A DNA stretch of 64,000 bases. Source: an uncultured Alphaproteobacteria bacterium. Lineage in GTDB: Bacteria; Pseudomonadota; Alphaproteobacteria; UBA6615. Position 1 is the stretch's first letter. Every line of letters starts with the position of its first letter. The position numbers and the translations under genes are program-made. The notes beneath the pieces are model-generated. The model was not told where the DNA came from. It searched no databases and was given only the letters and a program-made list of their open reading frames with translations. Where the stretch lies: NCBI GenBank assembly GCA_943787745.1, contig CALSNJ010000004.1, forward strand, positions 1-64,000. The letters run 5' to 3'. Shown in pieces: positions 28,712 to 38,273 of the stretch.

Positions 28712-29343
28712 TGTCCTAGCTCTTTCAGGGCTGCCGGGATGAGCGCATTCAACCCGATGTCTTCACCTTCAGCCTGGATCACACGACCGACGGCCCCGAA
28801 GGCCTCAGCGCGGCCATAACCAAGATTGACGAGCGCAGAAATCGCATCTGCCGCAGCCCCCGTATCGTCAGTTGTCGTACCGGCCGAAGCCGACCCGCTG
28901 GCAGACGCCGCAACAGGCTGCGGCGCAAAGGTCCCGCCGAGGCTGAGAATTTTGTCTTTGAGTTCGGTCATCAGACGTGCCGCAAGGCGCGGGCCCACGC
29001 CATCAGGACGCGATAACATCGCCTTGTCCTGCGCCACAATCGCAGTCGTCAATTCATCCACGGAAAGCGTGCCCAGAATGGCCAAACCAACTTTGGCGCC
29101 GACGCCCTGCACTGTCGTCAGCATACGAAAACATTCGCGCTCGAGGGCACTGGAAAACCCGAAAAGATGAATATGGTCCTCGCGCACATGGGTCTCGATA
29201 TGCATTGAGACCGGCTGCCCCACGCCCGGCAGGTTTCCAATCACCCGCCCGGGACAATAGACAAGATAGCCGACCCCGGAGACATCGATGACGACCCAGT
29301 CCGGGCCAATTTCATCCAGCAAACCCTTAAGCCGCGCGATCAT
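28708..29343 (-). CDS. ruvA: Holliday-junction DNA-binding subunit RuvA
   Basis: A tetrameric junction binder. The N-terminal OB fold begins [21 protein letters not shown], two helix-hairpin-helix motifs follow ([16 protein letters not shown] and [16 protein letters not shown]), then an Ala/Gly/Ser linker and the C-terminal RuvB-binding domain ([19 protein letters not shown]). The 211-residue length is normal. It overlaps both ruvB and ruvC by four bases. Confidence 0.98.
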   Translation of the reverse strand: MIARLKGLLDEIGPDWVVIDVSGVGYLVYCPGRVIGNLPGVGQPVSMHIETHVREDHIHLFGFSSALERECFRMLTTVQGVGAKVGLAILGTLSVDELTTAIVAQDKAMLSRPDGVGPRLAARLMTELKDKILSLGGTFAPQPVAASASGSASAGTTTDDTGAAADAISALVNLGYGRAEAFGAVGRVIQAEGEDIGLNALIPAALKELGQ

Positions 29344-29831
29344 TGTGCGACCTCGACCACTTGCCGTGCAGTCATGTGATGGGCATGGCAGATCGCGACG
29401 GCCAATGCGTCCGCAGCATCAGGTGAATCGACGATTGCACCGGGCAAAAGCACCCCGATCATATGGCCGATCTGGGTCTTGTCCGCGTGACCATATCCAA
29501 CGACAGATTTCTTGACCGAGTTCGCGGCATATTCGGACACCGGGATGCCAGCCAGTGCGGGCACAAGAAGGGCAACCCCGCGGGCCTGTCCGAGTTTCAG
29601 AGTGGATTGGCCATCACGGTTCACAAAGGTTTCCTCAACGGCAGCGCCCTCAGGACAGTGGGTTGCGACCACCTCCTGCAATCCCTGATGCAGACGCATG
29701 AGTCGCACAGCGAGTTCACCATTGCCGGATTTGATGACCCCGTTTGCCACATGACGCAGCCGGTTGCCTTCCATATCGACAACACCCCAACCTGTGAAAC
29801 GCAATCCCGGATCCACACCCAAAAGCCGCAT
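29340..29831 (-). CDS. ruvC: Holliday-junction resolvase RuvC
   Basis: A homodimeric junction endonuclease. The first catalytic Asp is in [13 protein letters not shown] (Asp7). The acidic EETFVN region is near residue 66, and the C-terminal [14 protein letters not shown] supplies the final catalytic Asp pair. It has 163 residues. It is the first gene of ruvCAB and lies 36 bases after yebC. Confidence 0.98.
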   Translation of the reverse strand: MRLLGVDPGLRFTGWGVVDMEGNRLRHVANGVIKSGNGELAVRLMRLHQGLQEVVATHCPEGAAVEETFVNRDGQSTLKLGQARGVALLVPALAGIPVSEYAANSVKKSVVGYGHADKTQIGHMIGVLLPGAIVDSPDAADALAVAICHAHHMTARQVVEVAQ

Positions 29832-29867
29832 GGTCAGTCCCTGCTTTCGGAGGGTCTCATGGGCATA

Positions 29868-30614
29868 TCAATCGGTCAGCTCAGCCATGACGTCATCGCT
29901 GACCTCAAAATTGGTCGCGACGCGTTGGACATCGTCATTGTCCTCGAGAACATCGATAAGTTTGAGAACAGTTCGCGCGGTATCCGCTGTCAGATCGACA
30001 GTGGTCTGCGGCTTCCAGTTGAGACCGGAAGCTTCCGGTGACCCGAATTTCGCATCCAGGGCGTCTGCAACCTGACCAAAATCGCCTGGTTCGCAGATGA
30101 CCTCGTGGGCGGATTCGCTGCTGGCCACATCCGAGGCGCCGGCTTCCAGTGCAGCTTCGAACATTTCATCCGTGCTCGCCGTGTCCGCGGGGTAAATCAC
30201 CTCGCCAACCTGATCGAACATAAAGGCCACGCTGTTCGTCTCGCCCAGGTTTCCGCCATGCTTGGCAAACGCCGAACGCACTTCGGAGGCTGTGCGGTTA
30301 CGATTGTCGGTCAGGGTTTCGACGATGACCGCAGTGCCGCCCGGGCCATAGCCCTCGTAGCGCACCTCTTCGTAGTTGTCGCCTTCACCGCCGCCGCTCG
30401 CCTTCTCAACGGCCCGCTTGATACGGTCGTTGGGCATGTTCTGACCACGCGCGGCCACAATGGCCGTCCGCAGGCGCGGGTTTTGATCAGGATCAGGACT
30501 GCTACGCGCAGCCACTTCGATCTCGCGCGCCAACTTGGCGAAGACTTTCGCCCGCTTGGCATCCTGCGCACCCTTGCGGTGCATGATGTTTTTAAATTGG
30601 GAATGGCCTGCCAT
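29868..30614 (-). CDS. YebC/PmpR-family protein
   Basis: A 248-residue TACO1/YebC-family protein with [23 protein letters not shown] at the N-terminus, [31 protein letters not shown] and an acidic middle region. Members act as transcription regulators or, as shown for YebC/TACO1, help translation of proline stretches. The usual position before ruvC holds here. Confidence 0.95.
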   Translation of the reverse strand: MAGHSQFKNIMHRKGAQDAKRAKVFAKLAREIEVAARSSPDPDQNPRLRTAIVAARGQNMPNDRIKRAVEKASGGGEGDNYEEVRYEGYGPGGTAVIVETLTDNRNRTASEVRSAFAKHGGNLGETNSVAFMFDQVGEVIYPADTASTDEMFEAALEAGASDVASSESAHEVICEPGDFGQVADALDAKFGSPEASGLNWKPQTTVDLTADTARTVLKLIDVLEDNDDVQRVATNFEVSDDVMAELTD

Positions 30615-30742
30615 GCCCGCCCTCTCTTAGGTTGTCAGAAAACCCTGATTGCGCAAATACACTGCGAACCGGACATATATGCACACGGTTTAGCGGATTT
30701 TCGCCTGCGTCGAGAACCCCTGAATTCAGGGACCTGATGTGG
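30615..30742. other. Intergenic gap between yebC and the YmdB-like gene
   Basis: No ORF is seen. A 14-base perfect palindrome, CCCTGAATTCAGGG (30718-30731), lies just after the YmdB-like stop on the minus strand. It could be a weak terminator (5-bp stem, AATT loop), but it lacks a strong T-tract. Confidence 0.3.
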
Positions 30743-31585
30743 TCAAGTCGATGCAGCAGCACGCGGCGGCAGGAAATCCGGCCATGCCGGGCGCAGTCGT
30801 CCACCCAAAACCAATGGTGCCGCACGCAATGCGAGGCCCGTTTTGTCGTCCGTTTCGACATAAACGCCACACAATGTGGCCGGACCGGTTGCTGGCGACA
30901 GGCGCTCGGATACCAGCTTGCTGCGGAACCGCGCGACGGCGATGTCTTTCTTCATACCGATCACGGAATCATAGTCTCCACACATACCGGCATCGGACTG
31001 GAAGGCGGTTCCGCCTGGCAGCACTTGCGTGTCCGCCGTCGGAACATGAGTGTGGGTGCCAACCACCAGGCTGGCACGACCGTCACAGATATGTCCAAGC
31101 GCGGCCTTTTCCGACGTTGCTTCTCCATGAACATCGATCAGGACTGCATCCACGGCGGCACCGACCAGATGCGACTGGAGAACCCGGTCAACGGCGACAA
31201 AAGGGTCATCCAGCAATTCCATAAACAACCGGCACATGACATTCACGACGAGAACCTTCCGACCGTCGCGCGCCTGAATAACCGATGCACCCGCCCCCGG
31301 TGTGCCTTGCGTATAGTTCAGCGGGCGCAACACCCGCGGATTGGAATCGATATAGGAGACGATTTCGCGCTGATCCCAGACGTGATTGCCGGTGGTGATG
31401 GCGTCTGCGCCGGCCTCGAAAAGCTCGTCACATATCTTGCCAGTCAGTCCAAACCCGTGCGCCGCGTTCTCCGCATTGACGACAACAAAATCGAGACCAA
31501 GCTCCGTGCGAAGGCCGGGCAGGTTCTGGAGCACCACGTCACGCCCCGACCGGCCCACAAGATCTCCACAAAACAGAATTTTCAT
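30743..31585 (-). CDS. YmdB/TIGR00282-family metallophosphoesterase
   Basis: A 280-residue calcineurin-type phosphodiesterase with the family blocks GDLVGRSGRDVV (N-terminus), NAENAAHGFG, GNHVWDQRE, DVHGEATSEKAA and GTHTHVPTADTQVLPGGTAF. Bacillus YmdB hydrolyses 2',3'-cAMP-like cyclic nucleotides; the substrate here is unproven. It lies 9 bases after the 5-formyl-THF cyclo-ligase and is likely co-transcribed. Confidence 0.93.
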   Translation of the reverse strand: MKILFCGDLVGRSGRDVVLQNLPGLRTELGLDFVVVNAENAAHGFGLTGKICDELFEAGADAITTGNHVWDQREIVSYIDSNPRVLRPLNYTQGTPGAGASVIQARDGRKVLVVNVMCRLFMELLDDPFVAVDRVLQSHLVGAAVDAVLIDVHGEATSEKAALGHICDGRASLVVGTHTHVPTADTQVLPGGTAFQSDAGMCGDYDSVIGMKKDIAVARFRSKLVSERLSPATGPATLCGVYVETDDKTGLALRAAPLVLGGRLRPAWPDFLPPRAAAST

Positions 31586-31594
31586 ACCGATGTC

Positions 31595-32125
31595 CTATTC
31601 AGCTACGCGCAGCGCAGCAGATTCCGTCACAATCCAGTCGAGCCGCATATCATGCGGTCCGACAGGCAAGTCGTCGCGGACCTGACCCGAAAACGCAAGG
31701 CCCACAGTGGTAATCTCTTTTTCCGTGCGCAGTGCCGCGATGGTTCGGTCGTAATACCCGCCACCGTATCCGAGACGATGCCCGGCTCTATCAAAGGCCA
31801 GCATCGGAACCAGAAGCAGGTCAGGGCGCAAATGGTCCGCATCGCCGGATGGCACCCGAATGCCAAAGCTCCCCGTTTGCAGATCATCCCCGAAATCCCA
31901 GCGCCGAAAACTCAGCGGAGCGTCCGGCGTATTCGTATCCGGCAAACAAAGCGTGGAACCGCGCGCGGAGAGATGACGCATCAAAGTTCGTGGATCGATT
32001 TCGCTGCCGATAGGCATATATCCCGAAATTGATGTTCCGATCCCCGTCTGCGCCACAAGTTCGGCTGTAGACATGAAGCGCGCGGCAACGCCGGCAGCCG
32101 CGGCGGCGCCCAGCCCCGACGACAA
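31595..32125 (-). CDS. 5-formyltetrahydrofolate cyclo-ligase, start uncertain
   Basis: It converts 5-formyl-THF to 5,10-methenyl-THF with ATP. The GGGYYDR motif and the LLLVPMLAFDRAGHRLGYG region are clear. The interval given begins at TTG (32125), the first accepted start codon. However, the frame continues upstream with a conserved Lys/Arg-rich segment (DLDKSRIRSAARADRDALSS) that aligns with the ATP-binding N-terminus of the family. It runs to a TAG at 32258-32260 with no ATG, GTG, TTG or CTG. An ATC at 32200, 8 bases after AAGG, is the best start candidate. It lies downstream of the 6S RNA. Confidence 0.88.
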   Translation of the reverse strand: MSSGLGAAAAAGVAARFMSTAELVAQTGIGTSISGYMPIGSEIDPRTLMRHLSARGSTLCLPDTNTPDAPLSFRRWDFGDDLQTGSFGIRVPSGDADHLRPDLLLVPMLAFDRAGHRLGYGGGYYDRTIAALRTEKEITTVGLAFSGQVRDDLPVGPHDMRLDWIVTESAALRVAE

Positions 32126-32231
32126 TGCATCCCGGTCCGCACGCGCGGCTGAACGAATGCGTGACTTATCGAGATCGATATCGGAGGGCGTCTCGGTGAT
32201 GACAGAAACCTTGAACTCGGAGAGAGGAAAG

Positions 32232-32403
32232 AGTGGACGGCGCCAGGTGAAGGTTGGCTAACGGGAAGTCCACCGAGACCTGCTAAGTGCAGGTGGGCAC
32301 CATATACCGAGGCCAGGACCCCGGCAGGGACAGTTCCCTAGTGGATTAGTAAGGTCTCCAGGACTAGTTGCCGCCTCACGCGGCACCCAGCAGACCGTCC
32401 ACC
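32232..32403 (-). ncRNA. ssrS: 6S RNA
   Basis: The RNA lies between zapA and 5-FCL on the same strand, the standard proteobacterial ssrS position. A 9-bp closing stem pairs 32395-32403 with 32232-32240 (GGUGGACGG with CCGUCCACU). Inside are hairpins TGCCGC/GCGGCA and ACCTGC/GCAGGT and a long imperfect central arm. The 172-nt size fits 6S RNA, which mimics an open promoter and binds sigma-70 polymerase. The exact ends are estimated, and the strand is inferred from synteny. Confidence 0.8.
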
Positions 32404-32470
32404 CATGAAGGTAGGCGCGCACAGGTCCGCCCGCAACTCCTCACAATCACTTCTTTAAGAGAGTTGAATT

Positions 32471-32812
32471 TCAGCTGGCCGCGAGCGCACTCGCAACCTT
32501 CTCGATCCGGGTGGCCAGTGCATCGATCTGCGCGGCTAGTTTGTCTTCGGTATTGTCGATTGCAGACTGCGTGTCACGAGCAGCCTGATTGCGCGCATCT
32601 TCGATCTCTTCACGCAGATCCGACAATTCATCCGTGACCAGCAAACCCGCCATCACCATCAAGCTTGTGTCGCCAATCTGGCCGACTTCTTTGACGAGTT
32701 CGCCAACCTTGCCATCGAGATACTTCGCCAAACTTGAAAGATGGGATTCCTGACCATCCTCACAAGCGATGCGATAGTCACGTCCGTTGATCTTGATCTC
32801 GACCTGAGCCAA
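32471..32812 (-). CDS. zapA: Cell-division protein ZapA
   Basis: ZapA bundles FtsZ filaments. The 113-residue protein has the N-terminal globular part (MAQVEIKINGRDYRIACEDGQE...LAKYLDGKV) and a C-terminal coiled coil (LSDLREEIEDARNQAARDT). The stop is 67 bases from the 5' end of 6S RNA. The DUF4164-like gene lies 12 bases upstream, so the two are probably a unit. Confidence 0.95.
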   Translation of the reverse strand: MAQVEIKINGRDYRIACEDGQESHLSSLAKYLDGKVGELVKEVGQIGDTSLMVMAGLLVTDELSDLREEIEDARNQAARDTQSAIDNTEDKLAAQIDALATRIEKVASALAAS

Positions 32813-32824
32813 AGCGTATCCCCG

Positions 32825-33067
32825 TTATTCGTCGAGCATGTTTCGCAAACGCCCGATCGCGTCGTCAAGGCGCGACGAAACGGTGCCTGACGTGTCACGA
32901 AGCGTCGTAAAATCGGCGCGCAACTTGTCGAGCTCGGCCTGCAACTCATTCGCCTGCCCGTCCGCTGTCTGGGACGGCACTTCATTGTTCCGCCGCAACT
33001 CAACGGCCTGCTCAAGGCTGGCCATCGCCGCGTCGAGACGATCATTGGCTTCGTTCAGTTTTGACAT
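32825..33067 (-). CDS. Small coiled-coil protein (DUF4164-like)
   Basis: The 80-residue protein from the ATG at 33067 is a helical coiled coil: SKLNEANDRLDAAMASLEQAVELRR, then a short break, then ELQAELDKLRADFTTLRDTSG and RLDDAIGRLRNML. It sits directly upstream of zapA, as DUF4164 proteins often do in Alphaproteobacteria. A role near the divisome is inferred from location only. Upstream Met codons in the frame are within the intergenic region and lack family-like residues. Confidence 0.8.
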   Translation of the reverse strand: MSKLNEANDRLDAAMASLEQAVELRRNNEVPSQTADGQANELQAELDKLRADFTTLRDTSGTVSSRLDDAIGRLRNMLDE

Positions 33068-33281
33068 TCGTCGCGTCTCCGATTGCGCGCATCGTACGCG
33101 CGGGCGAGTCGCGCGGTCAACCGAGGGGTCATCCTGAAAGCCCCGGATTCCGTCGGTGGAAAACCCTTCGAAACAGGCGTTGACGCCCTGCAGAGGGAAC
33201 GGCATGTTTCCGCCGCGCAACGATCCGCGCGAATCCTCGTTCCGTCATTCAATCGCCCGCCCGAAAGGCGTCAGACGCACC
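33068..33281. other. Divergent promoter region between the zapA unit and transketolase
   Basis: The 214-base gap separates the two divergent units, so promoters for both should lie here. The frames that stay open through it have no good ribosome-binding site. I see no strong hairpin or repeat. Confidence 0.3.
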
Positions 33282-35273
33282 ATGAACGCAGCCACTTCTT
33301 CTGCCGAACACAACCAGTTGGCAAATGCCATCCGCGCCCTTTCCATGGACGCAGTCCAGCAAGCCAATTCCGGCCACCCCGGCGCCCCGATGGGCATGGC
33401 CGATATGGCCACGGTTCTCTTTACGCGCCATCTGAAATTCGATGCCGCCAACCCGGACTGGGCCGACCGCGACCGTTTCGTACTTTCGAATGGTCATGCT
33501 TCAATGCTTCTCTATTCGTTGCTCTATCTCGCGGGTTCCCCGGATATGACGCTCGACGAGATCAAAAACTTCCGTCAGCTCGGCAGCAAAACGCCGGGAC
33601 ATCCCGAATATGGGCACGCAGCTGGCGTGGAAACGACGACCGGTCCGCTGGGTCAGGGTATCGCCAACGCCGTGGGCATGGCACTTGCTGAGCGCATGAT
33701 GAATGCGCGCTACGGCGATGATCTGGTTGATCATCACACCTATGTCTTTGCTGGCGATGGCTGCCTGATGGAGGGAATCAGCCATGAAGCAATCTCTCTG
33801 GCGGGTCATCTCAAACTCGACCGTCTGATTGTCCTGTTTGATGACAATGATATCTCCATCGACGGCAGCACGGATCTGTCGGTCTCTGACGACCAGCTCG
33901 CACGCTTCAAAGCCAGTGGGTGGGATGTCGCACGCATTGATGGCCACGATCCCGAAGCCATTGATCAGGCCATCGCGGCCGCAAAAGCCACCGACACACC
34001 ATCACTGATCGCGTGCCGCACCGTGATCGGATATGGCGCCCCGTCCAAGCAGGGCACCTCTGCCACCCACGGCGCGCCGTTGGGTGACGAGGAAATCGCC
34101 GGCACCCGCGAGGCGTTGAATTGGCCCCATGCACCGTTTGAAATTCCCGACGATATCCTCAACACATGGCGCGCAGCCGGTTCCCGCGGTGCGGCAGACC
34201 GCATCGCCTGGGAAAACCGTCTTGGTGCTGCTGACGCTGATCAGCGCGATGCATTCCTGACAGCCAATAGCGGCGCACTTCCCGCCGAGTTTAAAGACGT
34301 GGTCAACGCCCACAAGAAAAAGCTGAGCGAAGAGCTCCCCAAAGTGGCGACACGTGTTTCCAGCCAGCAGGCGCTGGATGCCATCGCGCCGGTGGTTGAA
34401 ACCATGATTGGCGGCTCGGCCGATCTGACAGGCTCGAACAACACAAAAGCCGCGTGCATGGCGCCAATTTCGGCCAATGATTTCAGTGGTCGCTACATCT
34501 ATTACGGCGTGCGCGAACACGGCATGGCTGCTGCGATGAACGGCATGGCACTGCATGGCGGATTTATCCCCTATTCGGGCACCTTCCTGACCTTCACCGA
34601 TTACTGCCGCCCCTCGATCCGCCTTTCGGCGCTGATGGGAATTCGCGTGATCTATGTGATGACCCATGATTCCATCGGCCTTGGCGAAGACGGCCCGACC
34701 CATCAGCCGGTCGAGCATGTGGCCAGTCTGCGCGCGATGCCCAACGTCAATGTGTTCCGCCCTGCGGATGCCGTTGAGACCGCCGAATGCTGGGCGCTGG
34801 CACTGCAGAATGAAGGCACACCTTCCGTTCTCGCGCTTACGCGCCAGGGTCTGCCAACAGTCCGCACCGAACACACCGACGAAAACCTCAGCGCGCGTGG
34901 CGGCTATGTGCTGCGCGAGGCGGATGGCGATCGTGCGGCCACGATCCTTGCGACCGGCTCTGAAATCGAACTCGCGCTGCAAGCTCGTGACACGCTGCAG
35001 GCCAATGGCATTCCCACAGCAGTTGTTTCCATGCCGTGCTGGGAATTGTTCGATGCCCAGGACGAGGCTTACCGCACAGCCACACTCGGAGACGGCGTTC
35101 GTGTTGCCGTTGAAGCCGGCGTGACTTTTGGCTGGGCACGCTATGGTGTTGCGGAAGGCAATATCGTAGGCATGCCAGGCTTTGGTGCATCAGCACCGGC
35201 CCCGCAAGTATACAAACATTTCGGAATCACGGCGGATGCCGTGGTTGACCGCGTCACGTCAGCAATCTGCTGA
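33282..35273 (+). CDS. tkt: Transketolase
   Basis: A TPP enzyme moving two-carbon units in the pentose-phosphate and, if present, Calvin cycles. The ATG at 33282 gives 663 residues. [11 protein letters not shown] is at about 31-41, the TPP-binding [13 protein letters not shown] near 152, and the pyrimidine-domain [10 protein letters not shown] near 430. [18 protein letters not shown] near 465 holds catalytic His. It is the first of a plus-strand central-carbon run, followed by GAPDH. Confidence 0.97.
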   Translation: MNAATSSAEHNQLANAIRALSMDAVQQANSGHPGAPMGMADMATVLFTRHLKFDAANPDWADRDRFVLSNGHASMLLYSLLYLAGSPDMTLDEIKNFRQLGSKTPGHPEYGHAAGVETTTGPLGQGIANAVGMALAERMMNARYGDDLVDHHTYVFAGDGCLMEGISHEAISLAGHLKLDRLIVLFDDNDISIDGSTDLSVSDDQLARFKASGWDVARIDGHDPEAIDQAIAAAKATDTPSLIACRTVIGYGAPSKQGTSATHGAPLGDEEIAGTREALNWPHAPFEIPDDILNTWRAAGSRGAADRIAWENRLGAADADQRDAFLTANSGALPAEFKDVVNAHKKKLSEELPKVATRVSSQQALDAIAPVVETMIGGSADLTGSNNTKAACMAPISANDFSGRYIYYGVREHGMAAAMNGMALHGGFIPYSGTFLTFTDYCRPSIRLSALMGIRVIYVMTHDSIGLGEDGPTHQPVEHVASLRAMPNVNVFRPADAVETAECWALALQNEGTPSVLALTRQGLPTVRTEHTDENLSARGGYVLREADGDRAATILATGSEIELALQARDTLQANGIPTAVVSMPCWELFDAQDEAYRTATLGDGVRVAVEAGVTFGWARYGVAEGNIVGMPGFGASAPAPQVYKHFGITADAVVDRVTSAIC

Positions 35274-35314
35274 AGCGGTAAATTTGGATAAGCGTTAAGA
35301 CTGAGGAGATAGAG

Positions 35315-36340
35315 ATGGCCGTTCGCGTTGCGATCAATGGATTTGGACGAATTGGGCGACTGGTGCTTCGCGCCGCCTATGAGCAAGGCCGCAAGGACAT
35401 CGAGTTCGTGGCCATCAACGATCTGGGATCGGTCGAGGCAAATGCGCATATGCTGAGCTACGATTCTTCGCACGGACCGTTCCCCGGCAAGATCACGTCA
35501 ACGAAATCGTCGATCAATCTCGGTGCCAAGTCGACCATCGGTCGCAGCATCAAAGTGTTCTCGGAACGCAACCCGGAAGACCTGCCCTGGGGCGACCTCG
35601 ACATCGACGTCGTTCTGGAATGCACAGGCATCTTCACGTCGAAGGAAGCCGCAGGCAAACACCTCAAAGCTGGTGCGAAAAAAGTCCTAATCTCAGCCCC
35701 GGCATCCGGTGCAGACATCACCGTCGTGCAGGGTGTGAACGACAACAAACTGCGCAAGTCTCATAAGATCGTCTCGAACGCATCCTGCACGACCAACTGT
35801 CTTGCACCTGTTGCGGCTGTTCTCGACAAAGCCGTCGGGATCAAGCACGGCTTCATGACCACGGTCCACAGCTACACCGGTGACCAGCCTGTTGTGGATA
35901 CGCTGCACTCAGATCTCCGTCGCGCCCGCGGTGCGGCGACCTCGATCATCCCGACTTCGACCGGTGCCGCACGTGCGGTCGGTCTCGTTCTGCCGGAACT
36001 CGCTGGCAAGATCGACGGTACCGCCGTTCGTGTCCCGACCGCCAATGTTTCGATGGTTGATTTGGTGATTGAAGCCAAGAAAAACACCACGGCTGAGGAG
36101 ATCAACGAGGCCATGCGCAAGGCTGCTGCCAAGGGTGCCCTCAAGGACATACTAACGGTCAATGATGCACCGCTGGTCTCTATCGACTTCAATCATGACC
36201 CGGCCAGCTCCGCGTTCGACGCCACCCAAACGCAGGTGACGGACGGCCGCATGGTCCGCGTCCTGAGCTGGTATGACAATGAGTGGGGTTTCTCGAACCG
36301 TATGAGCGACACCGCTGTTCAGATGGCAAAACTCGGTTAA
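35315..36340 (+). CDS. gap: Glyceraldehyde-3-phosphate dehydrogenase
   Basis: It oxidises glyceraldehyde-3-phosphate with phosphate. The 341-residue protein shows the Rossmann motif NGFGRIGRL (8-16), Asp36 fitting NAD+ preference, the catalytic Cys158 in ASCTTNC, and the [10 protein letters not shown]-like [18 protein letters not shown] segment. [11 protein letters not shown] is near the C-terminus. A GAGGAGATAGAG ribosome-binding site precedes the ATG. A strong terminator follows at 36362, and no pgk follows. Confidence 0.98.
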   Translation: MAVRVAINGFGRIGRLVLRAAYEQGRKDIEFVAINDLGSVEANAHMLSYDSSHGPFPGKITSTKSSINLGAKSTIGRSIKVFSERNPEDLPWGDLDIDVVLECTGIFTSKEAAGKHLKAGAKKVLISAPASGADITVVQGVNDNKLRKSHKIVSNASCTTNCLAPVAAVLDKAVGIKHGFMTTVHSYTGDQPVVDTLHSDLRRARGAATSIIPTSTGAARAVGLVLPELAGKIDGTAVRVPTANVSMVDLVIEAKKNTTAEEINEAMRKAAAKGALKDILTVNDAPLVSIDFNHDPASSAFDATQTQVTDGRMVRVLSWYDNEWGFSNRMSDTAVQMAKLG

Positions 36341-36361
36341 CCTTCTGCTATAAAAGGAAAA

Positions 36362-36395
36362 GCCACCCCTGGAATCATCCTCGGGTGGCTTTTTC
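36362..36395 (+). terminator. Rho-independent terminator of gap
   Basis: The stem GCCACCC / GGGTGGC (36362-36368 with 36383-36389) with a 14-base loop is followed by TTTTTC. It lies 21 bases after the gap stop. Confidence 0.85.
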
Positions 36396-36519
36396 TTGCC
36401 CCAACATGATCCTATTGGGAATAAATAGTGTGAATTTATTATATATTCAATCCCATATGGATCATACCTATCTTCTTCTCAACGCGGCACCGTCCGCACC
36501 AAACACCAAGGAGAAGTCG

Positions 36520-36660
36520 ATGTCCCAGAATATAAGCTACGATCCCAGCCCGTCCGACTATCAGAAGATCGAGGCACGCGCACGCGCGCTCCAGGGTGAA
36601 GCCACCCTCCACCTCTTCCGCGCCTCGGCCCGGGCACTGAGCCGCGCTTTCCGCCACTAG
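36520..36660 (+). CDS. Small basic protein, 46 residues, unknown function
   Basis: A short gene with a strong ribosome-binding site (AAGGAGAAG, 4 bases before the ATG at 36520) and its own downstream terminator. The product (MSQNISYDPSPSDYQKIEAR...) has an N-terminal loop and then an Arg/Ala-rich helix (LHLFRASARALSRAFRH). It resembles the many small Arg-rich alphaproteobacterial proteins near the DUF1127 type, but I cannot assign a family. It converges with the LysR gene. Clear initiation and termination signals favour a real gene. Confidence 0.7.
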   Translation: MSQNISYDPSPSDYQKIEARARALQGEATLHLFRASARALSRAFRH

Positions 36661-36686
36661 GCGCAAACGCTATACAGCAATGAAAA

Positions 36687-36712
36687 AGCCCGGGATGTTC
36701 CCGGGCTTTTTT
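36687..36712. terminator. Bidirectional terminator between the small protein gene and the LysR gene
   Basis: The perfect 9-bp stem AGCCCGGGA / TCCCGGGCT with a TGT loop is flanked by AAAAA on the left and TTTTTT on the right. It can stop transcription from both converging genes; it overlaps the end of the LysR gene by two bases. Confidence 0.85.
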
Positions 36713-37619
36713 ATGCTGCCTTGCCCAATGGGCGCTCTTTGAAATGATTGGCCAGAAAGTCCACGAAGGCGCGCACCTTGGCGGACAAATGCCGCCCCGG
36801 CGGATAAATCGCATGCACCGAAGGTTCGGGCTGCGCATACTCGCTCATGACCTCGACCAGGCGCCCGGATTCCAGATCCGGACCCACCATCCAGGTGGGA
36901 AGATTGACGATGCCAAGACCCTCGAGAGCAGCTTCCAGCAAAGCTTCCCCGTTGTTCGAGGCCAGGTTCCCCGTCGCCTGCACAACATGTTCTTGGCCGT
37001 CCTTATCGGTCATGCGCCAGGTGTTGCCGCTGGAGAGGTAGGAATAGGTCAGACAGTTGTGCCCCCTCAGTTCCTCGGGCTTGTCAGGCTTTCCATGCTT
37101 TTTCCAATAACCTGGCGTGGCCGCGATCACCCGGCGCGCTTCAGCCAACTTACGTGCGATCAGGCTGGAATCCTTCAATTCACCAACACGAATCAGCATG
37201 TCCGATCCTTCGGCAATCGGGTCCACAAACTGATCCGACATCGACAGCTCCATCGACACATTTGGATATCGCTCAAGAAACTCGCCAAGAATGGGCACGA
37301 TATGTCGTCGCCCAAATACAACCGGCATATTCAGACGCAACACCCCGCGCGGATCGGCGTTCAGCTCCGTGACAGCGGCCTCGGCCTCATGAATATCTGC
37401 AAGGATTCGTTGGCATCGCTCATAGTAGGCGCGGCCCTCTTCGGTGGGCGCGAGCTGACGCGTGGTCCGATTAAACAATCGTGCGCCCAGACGGTCTTCA
37501 AGTCGGGAAATCTGTTTGCTCACGGCCGAGGGCGTCAAATTCATGGAGCGCGCTGTCGCCGAGAAGCTTCCCGACTCGACGGCACTTACGAACAACTCCA
37601 TTGATGTCAACGTGTCCAC
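36711..37619 (-). CDS. LysR-family transcriptional regulator
   Basis: The N-terminal winged helix (SGSFSATARSMNLTPSAVSKQISRLEDRLGARLFNRTTRQL) is followed by the periplasmic-binding-like effector domain. I chose the GTG at 37619 (V/M-DTLTSMELF), which matches the common LysR start; the ATG at 37601 or upstream codons are alternatives. It has about 302 residues. It is divergent from the gene at 37747 and the aldolase, which it may regulate, but that is only inferred from position. Confidence 0.93.
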   Translation of the reverse strand: MDTLTSMELFVSAVESGSFSATARSMNLTPSAVSKQISRLEDRLGARLFNRTTRQLAPTEEGRAYYERCQRILADIHEAEAAVTELNADPRGVLRLNMPVVFGRRHIVPILGEFLERYPNVSMELSMSDQFVDPIAEGSDMLIRVGELKDSSLIARKLAEARRVIAATPGYWKKHGKPDKPEELRGHNCLTYSYLSSGNTWRMTDKDGQEHVVQATGNLASNNGEALLEAALEGLGIVNLPTWMVGPDLESGRLVEVMSEYAQPEPSVHAIYPPGRHLSAKVRAFVDFLANHFKERPLGKAA

Positions 37620-37746
37620 AATTACACCCTTTCTATTCCCTACCGGAACAACTGGTGTATCTTCTATAAGAGTGCTCCGCAAGTTTCCAGCCAATAAACA
37701 CGCTCAGATTCACAACCGTTTGCATCGTCATTATGAAACTCAGCGA

Positions 37747-38196
37747 ATGACCGGTTTACCCATTCAGTTTGTGATCCATGAATACGCCCACGCGCGCGCC
37801 GTGCTGGAAGCCGCAGCACGGACCGGCGTTGCCGTCACGCTGGTCAGCGCCCCCGGTGCGGTCAGAACTGGCGGTGCGGGATGGTGGCGCGAACTCGTTT
37901 CACATGTCCGCAACACCGTTCCACACGCCGATGTTACGAGCATTCTGGATTGCGCCGACGAACCGGGCATGGCGCTTGCCGCAATTCGGGAAGGTGTTGA
38001 GGCAATCGCCATCTCAGCTCCAGACGACACTTTGATCAGGCTGTCTGATGTCGCCGCGCAATCCGATGTCACAATCCGAACAATCGATTGGACACAAACA
38101 CATGATCTGGCCGGTGCGAACGATCCACAAGCGATGTGTGAAAACCTCCTACGAGAGATGACTGGCAGCGTTGCAAAACCGGACGCCCTCGGCTAA
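37747..38196 (+). CDS. Conserved small protein of unknown function next to the aldolase
   Basis: A 149-residue alpha/beta protein beginning MTGLPIQFVIHEYAHARAVL. Alternating beta and helix segments (VAVTLVSAPGAV, VTSILDCADEPGMALAAIREGVEAIAISAP) suggest a small phosphate- or nucleotide-binding fold. I recall similar proteins beside genes for class I FBP aldolase in Alphaproteobacteria, but no function is known to me. The ATG at 37747 has only a weak ribosome-binding site. It lies 77 bases before the aldolase gene. Confidence 0.75.
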   Translation: MTGLPIQFVIHEYAHARAVLEAAARTGVAVTLVSAPGAVRTGGAGWWRELVSHVRNTVPHADVTSILDCADEPGMALAAIREGVEAIAISAPDDTLIRLSDVAAQSDVTIRTIDWTQTHDLAGANDPQAMCENLLREMTGSVAKPDALG

Positions 38197-38273
38197 TCCA
38201 CTAGTTACAACGCTCGTACCGCGATCTGGCCACGCGGTGCAAAGAACCGGTTCCGAACACGGGAAGACATACA

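Noticed and set aside
32232-32403. RNase P RNA or SRP RNA at this position
   Set aside because: The core motifs of those RNAs are absent and the length fits 6S; the zapA/5-FCL context supports 6S RNA.
34002-34982. 326-codon open frame opposite transketolase
   Set aside because: The transketolase frame is certain, and the antisense frame has no recognised domain.
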